Below, piece by piece: positions 62,108-64,000 of a DNA stretch of 64,000 nucleotides. Where the stretch lies: positions 1-64,000 of the forward strand of contig NZ_JANHOJ010000005.1 in NCBI RefSeq assembly GCF_026930145.1, given 5' to 3'. The notes under the pieces are model-generated. The model ran no database searches and was not told the DNA's origin. It saw nothing but the letters and a program-made list of their open reading frames with translations. The stretch comes from Bartonella sp. A05 (lineage in GTDB: Bacteria; Pseudomonadota; Alphaproteobacteria; Rhizobiales; Rhizobiaceae). Every line of letters starts with the position of its first letter. Within the stretch, counting starts at the first letter, position 1. The position numbers were made by a program, and so were the translations under genes.

Positions 62108-63016
62108 ATGACACGAAAAATACCTATCCCTATAATTGAGTTATTAGCAAATCATATGTTTAATTGTGAATCTCATGATGATATCGATATGATTTTGCGT
62201 GATGCTGGTGCATGTGGTAATCCTCCCTCTGATTATAAGAATAAAGCAGATAAAGTGCTAAAGTGGTTGAAATATACAAATGAACATCATAATCGACCAC
62301 TAGATGTATTAGGAGGAATTATCTCATTTTATGAGAATGTACTCCAAGTAAAACGCATAAAAATGTCTAAAAAATATTATATTTCAGACACGCAAAAATT
62401 CAGACGCAATCAACATAGAAATAGAAAAAAACTAAAATTAGCATTGGAAGATGCTTTAGGGCAATACGGGTTAGTGTATCAGCAGGGTAGAATTGTTTCT
62501 ACTCGTCCGTCTAGTGGTTTTTTATCTGGCAATGAGTTAGAAGAGATTATTTGTTGTAAAAATATTCCATCTGTTCATGAAGAATTTCAAAGAGCATTAA
62601 AAAAGGTAGATTCTGAACCATTAGAAGCTGTTTCAGCTGCGAGTAATATTATTGAATCAATTTGCAAAACGTACATTGAAAAAAAGGAGCTACAATTACC
62701 AAGCAGTCAAAGTTTAATTTCTTTATGGGGAGTTATTTCGAAGCATTTTAAATTTGATCCTAAGTCGGTGCAGGAAGATAGTCTAAAGAAAATTATCTCA
62801 GGTATGTTTTCTGTAGTGAATGGAATTGCCACTTTGCGTAATAGTGGAAGTTCAGCACATGGGCAAGGAATTAGAAGATATAAGCCAGAACCAAGGGAGG
62901 CAAGATTTGCGGTCAATGCTGCTCATAGTTTAGCTTTATTTATTCTCGAAACATGGGATGAAAGAGATAAACAGGAGAACTCGGCTAAGTCTTTAGGTGA
63001 AACTGAAGAAAAATAA
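62108..63016 (+). CDS. Abortive infection family protein (Abi_C / HEPN-like)
   Basis: The 302-residue product matches abortive-infection proteins that carry the Abi_C domain. The N-terminal part (about residues 1-80: IDMILRDAGACGNP, KADKVLKWLKYTNEH, RPLDVLGGIISFYENVL) is the helical leader common in this family. Residues 180-285 are the Abi_C domain (NIIESICKTYIEKKELQLP, KKIISGMFSVVNGIATLRNS, AAHSLALFILETW). R244-N245 and H251 in LRNSGSSAHG form an R-N-x5-H motif like that of HEPN RNases. A role in phage or plasmid exclusion by RNA cleavage is inferred from the family. It has no partner gene and lies between glmS and recG; the ribosome binding site is weak. Confidence 0.8.
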   Translation: MTRKIPIPIIELLANHMFNCESHDDIDMILRDAGACGNPPSDYKNKADKVLKWLKYTNEHHNRPLDVLGGIISFYENVLQVKRIKMSKKYYISDTQKFRRNQHRNRKKLKLALEDALGQYGLVYQQGRIVSTRPSSGFLSGNELEEIICCKNIPSVHEEFQRALKKVDSEPLEAVSAASNIIESICKTYIEKKELQLPSSQSLISLWGVISKHFKFDPKSVQEDSLKKIISGMFSVVNGIATLRNSGSSAHGQGIRRYKPEPREARFAVNAAHSLALFILETWDERDKQENSAKSLGETEEK

Positions 63017-63144
63017 TATTTCAGTATGATAAGGTAAATGCTTTTTTACAGAAATTATAAAAAATAATTAAAGCTGAAAATCATAAGAATGTTGGTAAAT
63101 TGATTGACGAAAACTTCTGTGTTCTTAGAGTCTTTTTAAAAAAG

Positions 63145-64000
63145 TTAGCCTGCACGTAAAAGCTGAAGGGCATCATCACGACCAAAAAGATAAAGGAGCA
63201 AGCGTAGGGCTTGCCCTCGCTCTGAAGAGAGATTGGCATCATGTTGTAAAAATAAACGTGCATCTGTTCTTGCTAGCGACAACAGGTCACTATGGGCTGC
63301 AAGATTTGCCATATGGAAATCAGGCATACCAGATTGTTTTGTGCCTAAAAGTTCACCTTCACCACGCAAACGCAAGTCTTCTTCAGCGATTTTAAAACCA
63401 TCTTCTGTTGTGCGTATGATATTAAGGCGCACGGCAGCTGTTTTTGTCAGTGGAGCTTTGTATAGCAGAATACAAGAAGATTTTTTTTCTCCACGCCCAA
63501 CACGTCCACGCAATTGATGCAGTTGTGAAAGGCCGAAATGTTCCGCATGTTCTATAACAATGATTGAGGCATCAGGAATATCTACGCCTACTTCAATCAC
63601 TGTGGTTGCAACCAAAATACATATGTCGCCACATTTAAAAGATGCCATGGTTGCATCTTTTTCATCTGTAGACATTTTGCCATGTATGATACCAACACAA
63701 GCTCCAAATCGTTGCTGTAAGACGGCAAAACGACTTTCAATAGAGGTGAGTTCAAGTGCTGTTGATTCTTCCACCAAAGGACAAATCCAATAAATTTTTT
63801 CTCCTTTTTCTAAGGCAGCTGCAATGCGGTCTATAAGTTCATTGATCCGTTCTAAAGGAATTGTTGCTGTTGTGATTGGTAGTCGTCCAATTGGTTTGTC
63901 TGTAATTTTTGACACATCCATATCGCCAAAGGCTGTTAATACCAGTGTGCGTGGAATAGGCGTAGCGGTCATCACGAGCATATCCGGTTTATTACCTTTG
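63145..64000 (-). CDS. recG: ATP-dependent DNA helicase RecG (3' part)
   Basis: RecG remodels stalled replication forks and Holliday junctions. About 284 C-terminal residues are seen; the frame runs off the right edge without a stop, so the 5' part lies outside. Helicase motif III (TATPIPRTL), motif V (VATTVIEVGVDIPDASIIVI) and motif VI (QLHQLRGRVGRGEKKSSCIL) are present, followed by the RecG signature region EEDLRLRGEGELLGTKQSGM. It is convergent with the Abi_C gene, 128 bases away. Confidence 0.95.
   Translation of the reverse strand, partial: KGNKPDMLVMTATPIPRTLVLTAFGDMDVSKITDKPIGRLPITTATIPLERINELIDRIAAALEKGEKIYWICPLVEESTALELTSIESRFAVLQQRFGACVGIIHGKMSTDEKDATMASFKCGDICILVATTVIEVGVDIPDASIIVIEHAEHFGLSQLHQLRGRVGRGEKKSSCILLYKAPLTKTAAVRLNIIRTTEDGFKIAEEDLRLRGEGELLGTKQSGMPDFHMANLAAHSDLLSLARTDARLFLQHDANLSSERGQALRLLLYLFGRDDALQLLRAG

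Overview
The window is a chromosomal segment of an A+T-rich alphaproteobacterium of the Rhizobiales, most likely a Bartonella species. Pointers are the rhizobial gene neighbourhoods (erpA/dgt/argS/SPOR, hom next to glpX, gyrA-coaD-ppi-ppi near tgt, an NdvA-type glucan exporter), the low coding density with decayed genes, and a GyrA with Ala at position 91, a residue reported as natural to Bartonella. The species cannot be named from this sequence alone. No prophage, insertion sequence or CRISPR array was seen.

Layout. (1) 62-14460: the S10-spc-alpha ribosomal protein supercluster on the + strand, from rpsJ to rplQ, including secY, adk and rpoA and closed by a clear intrinsic terminator. (2) 14641-21858: a Do/HtrA-type periplasmic protease whose signal peptide is broken by a one-base change in a T9 run, then rarA, recA and alaS. 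(3) 21956-32141: ndvA (-), an rluC-type pseudouridine synthase (+), the F1-ATPase chaperone ATP12 (+), a small exported protein (-), the nitrogen pair glnB-glnA (-) and uvrA (-). (4) 32357-37767: ssb, then gyrA-coaD-ppiA-ppiB. (5) 37768-50604: a gene-poor stretch holding tgt, two MFS transporters, icd, tRNA-Glu, a wrecked homoserine dehydrogenase gene, glpX and ilvE, separated by gaps of about 0.1 to 0.9 kb. (6) 50605-56146: a large SPOR-domain envelope protein, argS and a dGTPase on the - strand. (7) 56255-61815: erpA, an exported protein of unknown function, ccdA, glmU and glmS on the + strand. (8) 62108-64000: an abortive-infection (Abi_C/HEPN-like) gene placed between glmS and the 3' part of recG.

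Themes. Most genes are housekeeping: translation, secretion, DNA repair and supercoiling, nitrogen assimilation (GlnB with adenylylatable GlnA), amino-sugar supply for the cell wall (GlmU, GlmS) and cytochrome c maturation (CcdA). Signs of reductive evolution are the hom remnant, the absence of queA beside tgt, the frameshifted protease and the long empty spacers. The best candidates for a second look are the Abi_C gene, the poly-T frameshift in the protease signal peptide, and a perfect 25-bp palindrome just upstream of a possible 41-residue cysteine-containing ORF at 25198-25361.
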